DNA of 64,000 nucleotides from an uncultured Christensenellaceae bacterium (GTDB lineage Bacteria; Bacillota; Clostridia; Christensenellales; Borkfalkiaceae). The translations under genes were made by a program, and so were the position numbers. The stretch lies in assembly GCA_910589015.1 (NCBI GenBank), contig CAJUSA010000010.1:26996-90995 (forward strand), written 5' to 3'. Numbering within the stretch: the stretch's first letter is position 1; each line of letters starts with the position of its first letter. The notes under the pieces are model-generated. The model searched no databases, was not told where the DNA came from, and was given only the letters and a program-made list of their open reading frames with translations. This document shows positions 16,685 to 25,557 of this stretch, piece after piece.

Positions 16685-18064
16685 TCAGCCCTCTTGCTTT
16701 TCGTAATACTTATCGAGATACGCCTTGCGGATACGTTTCAACTCGCTTGTCGGCAGGATCCGCAAAAGTTCCCAACCGATGTCGAGCGTTTCCTCGATCG
16801 TGCGGTCGGTCGTAAAGCCCTGATTGAGATAACGTTTTTCGAATTCTTCCGCAAATTTTGCATACAGCTTATCGCTTTCGGAAAGCGCCGCCTCGCCTAA
16901 AATGGCGGAAAGTTCCTTGCATTCCTTGCCGCGCGCATACGCGGCGAACAACTGGTTCATCGTATCCGCATGATCTTCCCGCGTTTTTTCCTTGCCGATG
17001 CCCTTATCTTTGAGACGGGAAAGCGACGGCAACACGTCGATGGGCGGGTTGATGCCCTTTTTGTACAGATCGCGCGAAAGAATGATCTGCCCTTCCGTGA
17101 TATACCCCGTCAGATCGGGTATGGGATGGGTTTTATCGTCCTCGGGCATCGTCAATATGGGAATCTGCGTAATCGAACCCTCGCAACCGCGGATTCTGCC
17201 CGCGCGTTCGTATAACGACGCAAGGTCGGTATAGAGATAACCGGGATAACCGCGCCGACCGGGAACTTCGCGCCGTGCCGCGGAAACTTCGCGCAGCGCT
17301 TCGGCATAGTTCGTGATATCGGTCATGATGACGAGAACGTGCATGCCGCATTCGAAGGCAAGATATTCCGCACAAGTAAGCGCCATGCGGGGCGTTGCGA
17401 TACGCTCGACTGCAGGGTCGTTCGCAAGATTCGTGAACATGACCGTACGTTCGATCGCGCCCGTTCGTTTGAAGTCTTCGACAAAATACTGCGATTCTTC
17501 GAACGTGATGCCGATTGCCGCAAACACAACGGCGAATTTGGCGTTCGAACCGCGCACTTTCGCCTGACGGGCGATCTGCGCCGCCAAGTTTGCATGCGGC
17601 AGACCGCTCATCGAAAATACGGGAAGTTTCTGCCCGCGCACAAGGGTATTTAACCCGTCGATCGCGGATACACCCGTCTGAATAAATTCGTTGGGATAAT
17701 CGCGCGCGGCGGGATTGATGGGTTCGCCGTTGATATCGAGTTTCTTTTCGGGAAGTACGGGCGCGCCGCCGTCGCGGGGGTTTCCCATACCGTCGAACAC
17801 CCTTCCGAGCATATCGCGCGAAACGGCAAGTTCCTGACTGTGCCCCAAAAAGCGCGCTTTCGAAGTGGAAATCTGCAACCCCTGCGAGCTTGCAAAGAGC
17901 TGCACGACCGCACGGTCGCGGTTGATTTCAAGCACTTTACCGCTGCGCACCTCGCCGTCCGCGCAGACGATATCGACAAGTTCGTTATATTTGACGCCTT
18001 CCACGCCGTCGACGATCATCAGCGGCCCGACGACCTCGCGTATGGTCTTGTATTCCTTAAACAT
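16685..18064 (-). CDS. ntpB: V-type ATP synthase subunit B
   Basis: Regulatory, non-catalytic nucleotide-binding subunit, 459 residues, alternating with subunit A in the head. It begins YKTIREVVGPLMIVDGV; there is no P-loop, as expected for B, and the arginine-finger region (ERAGRIRGCEGSITQIPIL) is present. It overlaps the end of the A gene by 8 bases. Confidence 0.96.
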   Translation of the reverse strand: MFKEYKTIREVVGPLMIVDGVEGVKYNELVDIVCADGEVRSGKVLEINRDRAVVQLFASSQGLQISTSKARFLGHSQELAVSRDMLGRVFDGMGNPRDGGAPVLPEKKLDINGEPINPAARDYPNEFIQTGVSAIDGLNTLVRGQKLPVFSMSGLPHANLAAQIARQAKVRGSNAKFAVVFAAIGITFEESQYFVEDFKRTGAIERTVMFTNLANDPAVERIATPRMALTCAEYLAFECGMHVLVIMTDITNYAEALREVSAARREVPGRRGYPGYLYTDLASLYERAGRIRGCEGSITQIPILTMPEDDKTHPIPDLTGYITEGQIILSRDLYKKGINPPIDVLPSLSRLKDKGIGKEKTREDHADTMNQLFAAYARGKECKELSAILGEAALSESDKLYAKFAEEFEKRYLNQGFTTDRTIEETLDIGWELLRILPTSELKRIRKAYLDKYYEKQEG

Positions 18065-19823
18065 CGCCGTTTCCTCCGTGGATGAGCGCTTTGATCTGTG
18101 CGTTCATATCCGTTAAGATCGCTTCCATTTCGCTTAAATTTTCCTCGGGGATATATTTCGCCCTGCCGATTTTCTCGCGGCAAGGACAGGCAAGTACCTC
18201 GTCGAGCGAAACATACGCAGCGACCGCCTCGCCCGCAAGACGGTTGAACTCGTAGATGAGTTTAAGCATGAACAACTGTTTTTTGAGCGAAGTATAGGTA
18301 TCAACGTCGTCAAACGCGTTCTGATGCAGATAGTCCTCGCGGACGATTTTCGCCGTTTCCATCGTAAGACGGTCTTTCGACGATAACGCGTCCATGCCGA
18401 CAAGACGCACGATCTCGTCGAGCGACGCCTCTTCCTGCAAAATCGTCATCACAAACTGCCGATAAAGCAAAAATTCCTGCCCGATCTGTTCGTCGTACCA
18501 GTCTTTCATGCGGTCGGCATAGAGCGAATAGCTCACAAGCCAATCGATCGCAGGGAAATGCCGCTTGTATGCAAGCGACGCCGAAAGCCCCCAAAAGACT
18601 TTTACGATGCGCAACGTCGCCTGTGTGACGGGTTCGCTCAGATCGCCGCCGGGGGGCGAAACCGCGCCGATCGCCGTGACCGAGCCGATTTTTTCTTGGT
18701 TCCCGAGCAGTTTCACGATGCCCGCGCGCTCGTAAAATTCCGCAAGGCGGCTTGCAAGATAGGCGGGATAGCCTTCGTCGCCCGGCATCTCTTCGAGCCG
18801 TCCGCTCATTTCGCGCAACGCCTCTGCCCAGCGCGAGGTGGAATCCGCCATGATTGCCACGTTATAGCCCATATCGCGGTAATATTCGGCGATCGTGATG
18901 CCCGTATAGATCGACGCTTCGCGCGCCGCAACGGGCATATCCGAGGTATTCGCGATGAGCACGGTGCGTTTCATTATGGGTTCACCCGTTTTCGGATCTT
19001 TGAGCGCAGGAAATTCGTTGAGCACGTCGGTCATCTCGTTCCCGCGTTCGCCGCAACCGATATACACGATGATCTCGGCGTCCGCCCATTTCGCAAGCTG
19101 ATGCTGCACGACGGTTTTCCCGCTACCGAAGGGGCCCGGAACGGCTGCGACGCCGCCCTTTGCAATGGGAAAAAGCGTATCGATCACGCGCTGCCCCGTC
19201 ACCATGGGGAAATCGGGCGAGAGCTTTTCGCGGTAAGGTCTGCCCTTGCGTACAGCCCATTTGCGCAACATGCAGATATTTTTGTTGCCTTCGGGAAGAT
19301 CGAGCACGCAAACCGTTTCTTCGATCGTGAAATCGCCTTCCGCGATCGAAAACACCCTGCCCTTTACGCCGTTCGGCACTAAAATGCGGTGTTCGATGAG
19401 TTCGGTTTCCCGCACCGTTCCGAGCACGTCGCCCTCGCTCACCTCGTCGCCCGCTTTGGCGACGGGAACGAAATGCCACTTCTTTTCACGGTCGAGATTG
19501 TTGACCGAAACGCCGCGCGAAATGCGGTTGCCGCACTCGAAGTAAAGCGTCGTAAGCGGACGCTGAATCCCGTCGAAAATGCCCGTGATAAGTCCGGGCG
19601 CAAGCTCGGCGGAAAGCGGTTCGCCCGTGGAAACGACGTCCTCGCCGGGGCCTAACCCCGTGGTTTCTTCGTATACCTGCACCGACGCGACGTCGCCGCG
19701 CAATTCGATGATTTCACCGATCAACCCTTTTTCGGAAACGCGCACGACGTCGTACATCTTCGCGTCTTTCATGCCTTCCGCAATGATCAGCGGCCCGTAG
19801 ACCTTAACAGTTTTCCCTGCCAT
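18057..19823 (-). CDS. ntpA: V-type ATP synthase catalytic subunit A
   Basis: ATP-hydrolysing/synthesising subunit, 588 residues. Walker A is GPFGSGKTVVQHQ, the catalytic Glu region is CGERGNEM, the Walker B region is VAIMADSTSRWAEALRE, and the bulge region of A-type subunits is present after residue 110. It drives the rotor D/F and, with K and I, ion movement across the membrane. Confidence 0.97.
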   Translation of the reverse strand: MAGKTVKVYGPLIIAEGMKDAKMYDVVRVSEKGLIGEIIELRGDVASVQVYEETTGLGPGEDVVSTGEPLSAELAPGLITGIFDGIQRPLTTLYFECGNRISRGVSVNNLDREKKWHFVPVAKAGDEVSEGDVLGTVRETELIEHRILVPNGVKGRVFSIAEGDFTIEETVCVLDLPEGNKNICMLRKWAVRKGRPYREKLSPDFPMVTGQRVIDTLFPIAKGGVAAVPGPFGSGKTVVQHQLAKWADAEIIVYIGCGERGNEMTDVLNEFPALKDPKTGEPIMKRTVLIANTSDMPVAAREASIYTGITIAEYYRDMGYNVAIMADSTSRWAEALREMSGRLEEMPGDEGYPAYLASRLAEFYERAGIVKLLGNQEKIGSVTAIGAVSPPGGDLSEPVTQATLRIVKVFWGLSASLAYKRHFPAIDWLVSYSLYADRMKDWYDEQIGQEFLLYRQFVMTILQEEASLDEIVRLVGMDALSSKDRLTMETAKIVREDYLHQNAFDDVDTYTSLKKQLFMLKLIYEFNRLAGEAVAAYVSLDEVLACPCREKIGRAKYIPEENLSEMEAILTDMNAQIKALIHGGNGDV

Positions 19824-19868
19824 AAATACCTCAATTTTGTTTCGTCCGCCTGCAATGCGGACGCGCGC

Positions 19869-20186
19869 TTATTTGTTAAAAAGAATATCCACGCCGAGCG
19901 CGCGTTCCATGGCGCGTTTTAACGTTTCCTTCCCGTAACTTCCGTCGCCGTCGGCGGAAGGAATGGGCAACACGACGGGATACGGCTCTTCATCGAACCG
20001 TTTCAGAAAATCACCCGTCATGCGGGCAAGTTCCTCGGTAATGAAAATGATCTGATAGTCGCGCGCCGCCTTGCGCAAAGCATCGCGCGCCTGTTTTTCG
20101 TCGTTGGCGGCAAACGCCGCAACGCCCGCGGCTTTGAACACCAGAATGGCGTCGCCGTCGCCCACGATTGCCAGTTTCGCCGTCAT
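19869..20186 (-). CDS. ntpG: V-type ATP synthase subunit F
   Basis: Rotor subunit of about 105 residues with the family start KLAIVGDGDAILVFKAAGV (a CheY-like fold). The long open frame reaching 20642 is out of register with family starts. The ATG at 20186 follows GGGAGGGATT and overlaps the stop of subunit C (ATGA), so it is the real start. Confidence 0.9.
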   Translation of the reverse strand: MTAKLAIVGDGDAILVFKAAGVAAFAANDEKQARDALRKAARDYQIIFITEELARMTGDFLKRFDEEPYPVVLPIPSADGDGSYGKETLKRAMERALGVDILFNK

Positions 20187-21157
20187 AATCCCTCCCGCAG
20201 GCTGCGCAGCCGCCCTTTGATTTCCCCTTCCTTCATGCCTGCATGCAGGCAGACGAACAGGATACGCACGTCCTCGCATTCCAGACGGCGGCGGAAAACG
20301 TAATATAAAAACGCCTCGCTGCCGTTTAGATCGAACCGTCTGCGCGACAGATCGTCGATTTCGCAATGCGCCGCCATGCGTTCCGCCCGCGTGTAAGGCA
20401 AGCCCGCACGCCGCGCTTCGAAACAGACTTGCACGAAGGCGGCATAGTCCGTGCGCGCAAACGACCTTTCGCACCGTTCGGCGTCGCCGAATACGCGCGC
20501 CAGATCTTTTACAGATAATTTTCCGCCCGCAACGTACAGTTTTTCCGCTTCCTGCGCATTGTCCGAACGGAACGCCGTCAGCAAATTGACCATATCCGCT
20601 TTGCGCGCGAGAATCGCCGCAACCGCTCTGTTTTTGCGGCACGAACGGTGCAACGCACGATAGAGTCCGCGCACGAACAGCGCGCCGATTTCCGCGCCCG
20701 TCGGTTTCTTTTCCTCGTCGGAAAAGAGCGCGACCGCCTCTTTTACGGTATCGCCCAAATCGCCTGTTTTCGAATAATCGCCGCTTTGCACGGCGTTCGT
20801 CAGAAGAGCGACGGAATAATTCCCCTCGGGCGCCAACATTTTCGTGACGTCGAGCGAGAGATATTCGGCTTTGACGAGCGCTTCCGCGTTGTGAAAGTCA
20901 CGCGGCAACAGAAGATAATCGCGCACGGCAGCCGCAGGCGCATAGCGCAAAATAAAATCGTCGGTGATCTTTTCTTCGGCGGCGATAAGCGCCTCGAAAT
21001 CGCGCGAAGAAAGGGCGTCGGCGCCCGCGCCGAAGCCGTATTCCGTTAGCTGGCGGAACGCCTCGTCCGCACTGCCTTCGCACAGGCGTTTCAAACGTTC
21101 GCCCAAAAGATATTTTTCCCTGACGGCAATCACGCCGTTCGAATACAGGCAATCCAT
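20183..21157 (-). CDS. ntpC: V-type ATP synthase subunit C
   Basis: 324 residues, all-helical d-type subunit joining the rotor stalk to the membrane K ring. Family features include the N-terminal region with VREKYLLGERLKRL and the late segment DLSRRRFDLNGSEAFLYYVFRRRLE. It lies 6 bases after subunit E and overlaps subunit F. Confidence 0.9.
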   Translation of the reverse strand: MDCLYSNGVIAVREKYLLGERLKRLCEGSADEAFRQLTEYGFGAGADALSSRDFEALIAAEEKITDDFILRYAPAAAVRDYLLLPRDFHNAEALVKAEYLSLDVTKMLAPEGNYSVALLTNAVQSGDYSKTGDLGDTVKEAVALFSDEEKKPTGAEIGALFVRGLYRALHRSCRKNRAVAAILARKADMVNLLTAFRSDNAQEAEKLYVAGGKLSVKDLARVFGDAERCERSFARTDYAAFVQVCFEARRAGLPYTRAERMAAHCEIDDLSRRRFDLNGSEAFLYYVFRRRLECEDVRILFVCLHAGMKEGEIKGRLRSLREGL

Positions 21158-21163
21158 ATTACA

Positions 21164-21730
21164 TTATTTGAATATCGCGTACGCGATTTCGCTTTGGTGC
21201 TCTTCCCTGTCCTGCGCGAGCAAAGCGGCGTAAGTGAGATCGACGTCGGCATTTTTGCCGCGCAAGAGAAACCCACCCTCTATTTTCGGGTCGGTCGTGA
21301 TTTTGAGTTTCTTCTTCCCGACGACAGACAACTTTTCGAGCGCGACACGGTAACGAAAATTCGGCGCAAGCACAATTTCGTCGCCTTCCGCCGCATATTC
21401 TTCCAACAGCCGTCCGTAAAGCGCAAGGCAATCTTTTTCGCCGAGCGCAAGCAGTTTCTCATAGGCGCGTGCATATACCGATGCGATGACGCGGCGTTTT
21501 TCGGCAAGCAGAATTTTCGCGCCGTCGAGCCGTGCCGTCGCCTCTTTTCCGTCGGCGATCGCTTTAGCGCGCTGAGCGGTTTCCGCCTGCGTTTCGCCGA
21601 GCAGTTTATCCGCCTCGTCGCTTGCCGCCTGACGGACGGCGGCGGCATGTTCCTCCGCTTGCGCAATGATCTTGCGTGCGTCCTCTTCGGCGTCGGCGAG
21701 AATCGTTTTTACGATTTCTTCCCTTCCCAT
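21164..21730 (-). CDS. ntpE: V-type ATP synthase subunit E (peripheral stalk)
   Basis: 188 residues. The N-terminal half is a long Ala/Glu/Lys-rich helix (residues 1-90), and the C-terminal globular domain contains KIEGGFLLRG, typical of subunit E. It pairs with subunit H as the stator holding the head to subunit I. Confidence 0.9.
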   Translation of the reverse strand: MGREEIVKTILADAEEDARKIIAQAEEHAAAVRQAASDEADKLLGETQAETAQRAKAIADGKEATARLDGAKILLAEKRRVIASVYARAYEKLLALGEKDCLALYGRLLEEYAAEGDEIVLAPNFRYRVALEKLSVVGKKKLKITTDPKIEGGFLLRGKNADVDLTYAALLAQDREEHQSEIAYAIFK

Positions 21731-21739
21731 AACCGCCTC

Positions 21740-22177
21740 TTAAACGAGCATAATGGAAATGATCAAACCGAGAATGGCATAGAATTCGACCATGGCGGGA
21801 TAGAGCACCAATTTACCCGAAAGCGTCTCTTGCCGACCGACGGCATAAATACAATTCGCCGCCGTGCGGCCCTGAAAGATGCCCGAAATCAAGCCCGTGA
21901 TCGCCATAGGCATGACCGCCGCGAACATCGCCCAACCCGCCGCTAAACTCATATCGGCATTGACTCCGCCCGATGCGATAATGCCGATGATAAAGCCGTA
22001 AAGCCCCTGCGTTGCGGGAAGCAACACGAGAATAACGAGCTTGCCGTAACGTTTTGGGTCTTCGCCCAGCACGCCCGCGGCCGCGCTGCCCGTTTTGTAC
22101 AAACCGACGCACGAACCGATGCCGCATAATCCCACGCACAACGCAATGCCGATTATTGCGATAGCATATCCTGACAT
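21740..22177 (-). CDS. ntpK: V-type ATPase membrane rotor subunit K (predicted Na+-binding)
   Basis: 145 residues forming a four-helix duplicated proteolipid. The ion carboxylate is Glu131 in PAMVEFYAILG. LLPATQGLYGF (Leu53, Thr56, Gln57) and SGIFQG (Gln102) match the E. hirae NtpK Na+ ligands Leu61, Thr64, Gln65, Gln110 and Glu139. As in NtpK, helix 2 has Gln rather than a second Glu. The residue after the key Glu is Phe instead of Thr. Sodium coupling is therefore predicted. Confidence 0.93.
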   Translation of the reverse strand: MSGYAIAIIGIALCVGLCGIGSCVGLYKTGSAAAGVLGEDPKRYGKLVILVLLPATQGLYGFIIGIIASGGVNADMSLAAGWAMFAAVMPMAITGLISGIFQGRTAANCIYAVGRQETLSGKLVLYPAMVEFYAILGLIISIMLV

Positions 22178-22220
22178 AAACCTACCTCCAAATAATTTCC
22201 TTATTTATCTATTCCGAACG

Positions 22221-24206
22221 TCAATCCGACGTCACGCGAACGTATTTTTTATCCGAGCCGAGCGGGCGGAACAACTCGCCCTCGCCCTCGTAGAACTTAC
22301 CGTAGAATTCGACGTATTGCAATCTGGCGTCATGAATATACGCGCCGAGCAGGCTTATCGCAAGGTTGAACGCATGCCCGATTAAAATCAAGAATACGCC
22401 GAGAATAACAAGCCCCGCGTTTCCGCTCACGAGAAAGCCGACACTTCCGTTCATTCCCGTAACAGCATAAGAAGAAATCAAGTTAGCGATCACCGCGCCC
22501 GAGAGCATCAAACCGTATAAACGGGCGTAGCTCAAAATATCGGATACGAAGTTGATAATGCCGTACGCCGCGCCGAAGCCCTTGACGAATTTGCCGAAAA
22601 ACTTTTCTTTGCGCCCCGCCGTGAACATGGCGATCACGAGCATGGCGCCCGCCGTGATCCCCCCGACGAGCGAAAGGATTTTTAAGTTAAATTCGTCGAT
22701 AAAGCCCAAAAGAACAAGGAACACGCCGACCGAAAACACCGCCCACACAAGCCCGTCGAACAAGCCGTCGAGAATGCGTTTTCTGCGCCAGCACTGCACG
22801 GCTTTGCATACATACCCCGCCCCTAAGTGCACGATGCCGAAGAGCATGCACAAAATGAGTTCGCTCGGAATGCGGATCCCCGCAAGCGACCACATTGCGT
22901 CTTTTGCGTCGGGCATCACCGTAAACGGCAAGAGCGACAAGCCGAAAAAGGAATTGAACAGCACGCCCCAGATCGCCGCAAAAATCCCGCCAATCGCAAA
23001 TACGCAGGCAAGACGGGACAGCGTCGTCGGGCGCGCCCTATGTTTCAGCCATAAAAATCCCCCGCACAACAACATGATCGCGCCGTAACCGACGTCCGCC
23101 ATAATATAGCCGAGGAAGATACTGTAAAAGATTGCCATAACGGCATTCGGGTCAAATTCCCGCGCGTTGGGCACGGAATACATATTCGTAAGCGATTCGA
23201 ACCCTTCCACTACGGCGTGATTTTTCAAAAGCGTCGGCGGCATTTCCTCTTCGGGTACGGGCGAAAATTCGCAGTAAACGGCGCCCGCCGCTGCGGAAAG
23301 CGCGTTTTTCACACTCTCTTCGCCCGTAACGGGAACATACGCTTCCAACAAGAAAGTTGCTTGCGTTGCGAGCGTTTTATCCGTGCTTTTGCCTTTTTCC
23401 AATTCAAACAGCAGATAATCGATGTATACTTTGAGCAGAGAGATCTTATCTTTCAACGCAAAAAACGCCGTGCCGTTGCTTTCGAGCTCGCGTTTTACAT
23501 ATTCGATCCGCGTGCGGATCGAAGCGCAGAACTGTGCGCCCGTTTCATCCGTGCGGTAAGGACATACGGAAAAGCCCGCGTCGGAAAGCAGTTTTTCCCC
23601 TTCTTTTTCGAAACGGACATGAAAACATACGCCGAGGACGACAACGTCCTTGTGCGATAATACGGAATAGGCGGCACAATCCGTTTGATCGAGCGCGCCC
23701 TTTAAGATTCCGAACGCGCGTTCTTCAACCGTGCCGAGTTTATAGACGACGGCACCCGTGCGGCGATAATGAGAAAAGGGAATTTCCGAACACTCGTACA
23801 CCGAGGCGGCTTTCAGCGCCCGCTGCAAACGGTTTAATTCGGCTAACAACGCCGTGCGCGTATCGCGCAGCTCGTTCACCTTGCCGATCAGCGCGCGCAT
23901 TTCTTCTTCTCTTTTTCCCGTTTCCATAAATTCGGAATAGGAAACTTCCACGTCGTCCGCGGCTTTATACGCGATTTTATGCTCCGCGGCATATGCAAGC
24001 GCTTGGCTCTGCAAGATCTGCAACGCATTTTCCGCCGAAACGCACGCGGCGTTTAACTCTTCGGCGTCGAACGCGACGGCGTGCGCGTAGTCCGAAGGCG
24101 CATGCTGCTTGATTTCAGCCGCCCCCGTTCGTTCCAACGCATTGAGAATCTTGTCGCGATCGTACGACATCGCGATCAAGTTGAGTTTTTTCATCTCAAC
24201 GACCAC
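22221..24206 (-). CDS. ntpI: V-type ATP synthase subunit I
   Basis: 661 residues. The cytoplasmic N-terminal half binds the peripheral stalks; the C-terminal half has about seven membrane helices forming the ion half-channels, with family regions FGxMxADVGYG-like (FLGYIMADVGYGAIMLL) and SYARLYGLMLSG. The GTG at 24206, preceded by AAGGAG at 8 bases, gives the usual start (VVEMKKLNLIAM); the ATG at 24194 lacks an SD. It overlaps subunit H by 11 bases. Confidence 0.95.
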   Translation of the reverse strand: MVVEMKKLNLIAMSYDRDKILNALERTGAAEIKQHAPSDYAHAVAFDAEELNAACVSAENALQILQSQALAYAAEHKIAYKAADDVEVSYSEFMETGKREEEMRALIGKVNELRDTRTALLAELNRLQRALKAASVYECSEIPFSHYRRTGAVVYKLGTVEERAFGILKGALDQTDCAAYSVLSHKDVVVLGVCFHVRFEKEGEKLLSDAGFSVCPYRTDETGAQFCASIRTRIEYVKRELESNGTAFFALKDKISLLKVYIDYLLFELEKGKSTDKTLATQATFLLEAYVPVTGEESVKNALSAAAGAVYCEFSPVPEEEMPPTLLKNHAVVEGFESLTNMYSVPNAREFDPNAVMAIFYSIFLGYIMADVGYGAIMLLCGGFLWLKHRARPTTLSRLACVFAIGGIFAAIWGVLFNSFFGLSLLPFTVMPDAKDAMWSLAGIRIPSELILCMLFGIVHLGAGYVCKAVQCWRRKRILDGLFDGLVWAVFSVGVFLVLLGFIDEFNLKILSLVGGITAGAMLVIAMFTAGRKEKFFGKFVKGFGAAYGIINFVSDILSYARLYGLMLSGAVIANLISSYAVTGMNGSVGFLVSGNAGLVILGVFLILIGHAFNLAISLLGAYIHDARLQYVEFYGKFYEGEGELFRPLGSDKKYVRVTSD

Positions 24207-24510
24207 TGCAGATTCTCCTTACGACCTCTTTTACGATCGGCTCGATCTTACCGGCATATTCGTCGGCATAGGCGCGCGCGTCCGCCGCGCTCTTATCTAA
24301 TGCCGCGCGGTAAGCCGCGTCCGCCTGTTCCTGCGCGACGCGCAAGCCGTTTTCGCGCAAATTCTTTGCTTTGACGGCAGCCGACTTTTTGAGCGCAACC
24401 CCATCCGCTTCCGCCTGCGCCGCAATTTGCGCCGCGCGCGAGCGCGCCTCTTCCCGCAGGACGGCGGCTTGTTCTTCGGCTTGTGCGATTGCCTGCATGA
24501 TCTCTTCCAT
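24196..24510 (-). CDS. V-type ATPase peripheral stalk subunit H-like (coiled coil)
   Basis: 104 residues, almost entirely a long Ala/Glu/Lys/Arg-rich helix, as in the H/G stalk subunit (NtpF/AhaH type) that pairs with subunit E. An in-frame ATG at 24540 also has an SD (AAGGTGG), but it lies only about 4 bases from the predicted transcription start. The ATG at 24510, with GGAG 6 bases upstream and a leader of about 34 bases, fits the promoter better. Either is possible. It is the first gene of the ATPase operon. Confidence 0.8.
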   Translation of the reverse strand: MEEIMQAIAQAEEQAAVLREEARSRAAQIAAQAEADGVALKKSAAVKAKNLRENGLRVAQEQADAAYRAALDKSAADARAYADEYAGKIEPIVKEVVRRICSGR

Positions 24511-24550
24511 GGACGACTCCGTTGTTTCCGACTTAATCATTTTCCACCTT

Positions 24551-24579
24551 ATTGTATCACGATTGCAAAAAAATTTCAA
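24551..24579 (-). promoter_or_regulatory. Promoter of the V-type ATPase operon
   Basis: Minus-strand TTGAAA (24574-24579), 17 bases, TACAAT (24551-24556). It is the only good promoter upstream of the nine ATPase genes. Confidence 0.65.
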
Positions 24580-24636
24580 ATGTTTGCAGGAAGATTTTTC
24601 CGAAAAACGCGTGAAATCCGCCCCGCGCGGCGCACC

Positions 24637-25524
24637 TTATTTTTCAAAAAGATGAATAAACGCGCGCAACGAAAACGGCATGTTCGCATTCTTGGGCAAT
24701 GCCATACCGACTGAACGCGTGGGCAACGGCGGCTGGATATTAAGCTCGACAAGCGAACCGTCTTCGAGGCGGTGGCGGGTATATTCGCGGGGAATGCAAC
24801 CGATCCCCATACCCTCGGTCACAAGCTTTTTCATAAACCCCCAGCTATCCACCTCGACCATGGGGCGGAATTTTACGCCCACGCTCTCGCAGAAACGATT
24901 GAGCATCGTGCGCGCGACCGTTTCGTTTTCCATGAGAATGAGCGGATATTCCTGCAAATCCCAGATGCTCAGTTCCCTGCCTTTCAAGTCGCGGAAATTG
25001 CCGCCCGCGATAAAAATATCATTGAGCAGATTGATGGTATCAGTCAGGCGCACGCCCTCTTCCAGATCAATGGGAAGGTTCAAAAATCCCACGTCGCAGT
25101 GGTCGGTTTTCAGCTCTTCCATAATTTTAGGCGATACGTCGGAAATCAGTTCGATTTTGACTTGCGGATAGAGTTTGTGGTACTCGACGATTTTTTCGGA
25201 CAAAATATACTGAAAAATCGTTTCCGACGCGCCGATCCGAAGCGTACCCGTGGCGCTTTGCGTGATTTCGGTGAGCTTGTCTTCGGCGTTGCCCAAAAGT
25301 TGCAACGCTTTGGATACGTCACCGAAAATGAGCTCGCCGCCCTGCGCGGAAAGTTCCATGCCCTTGTGCATGCGGTTGAAGAGCGGCGTGCCGAGCTGAT
25401 GCTCGAGTTGTTTGATCGCCTGCGATACGGCGGGCTGCGAAATATAAAGCTCTTCCGCCGCTTTGGTGAGCGAACCGCACCGCGCAACCGTGTAAAATAC
25501 CCTGTACAATTCCAGATTGACCAT
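24637..25524 (-). CDS. LysR-family transcriptional regulator
   Basis: 295 residues. The N-terminal winged helix-turn-helix is clear (LYRVFYTVARCGSLTKAAEE, then LYISQPAVSQAIKQLEHQLG), followed by a periplasmic-binding-protein-like effector domain from about residue 90. It follows mnmE by 33 bases on the same strand and has no promoter of its own that I can see. Effector and targets are unknown; the neighbouring ATPase operon lies downstream on the same strand rather than divergent, so there is no classic LysR target arrangement. Confidence 0.9.
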   Translation of the reverse strand: MVNLELYRVFYTVARCGSLTKAAEELYISQPAVSQAIKQLEHQLGTPLFNRMHKGMELSAQGGELIFGDVSKALQLLGNAEDKLTEITQSATGTLRIGASETIFQYILSEKIVEYHKLYPQVKIELISDVSPKIMEELKTDHCDVGFLNLPIDLEEGVRLTDTINLLNDIFIAGGNFRDLKGRELSIWDLQEYPLILMENETVARTMLNRFCESVGVKFRPMVEVDSWGFMKKLVTEGMGIGCIPREYTRHRLEDGSLVELNIQPPLPTRSVGMALPKNANMPFSLRAFIHLFEK

Positions 25525-25557
25525 ACTTTCTCCTACGTTTCCCGATTCCTTATCGCG

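Noticed and set aside
19869..20642. Longer 257-codon form of V-ATPase subunit F
   Set aside because: The extra N-terminus lies within subunit C in another frame. The ATG at 20186 has an SD and matches family length.
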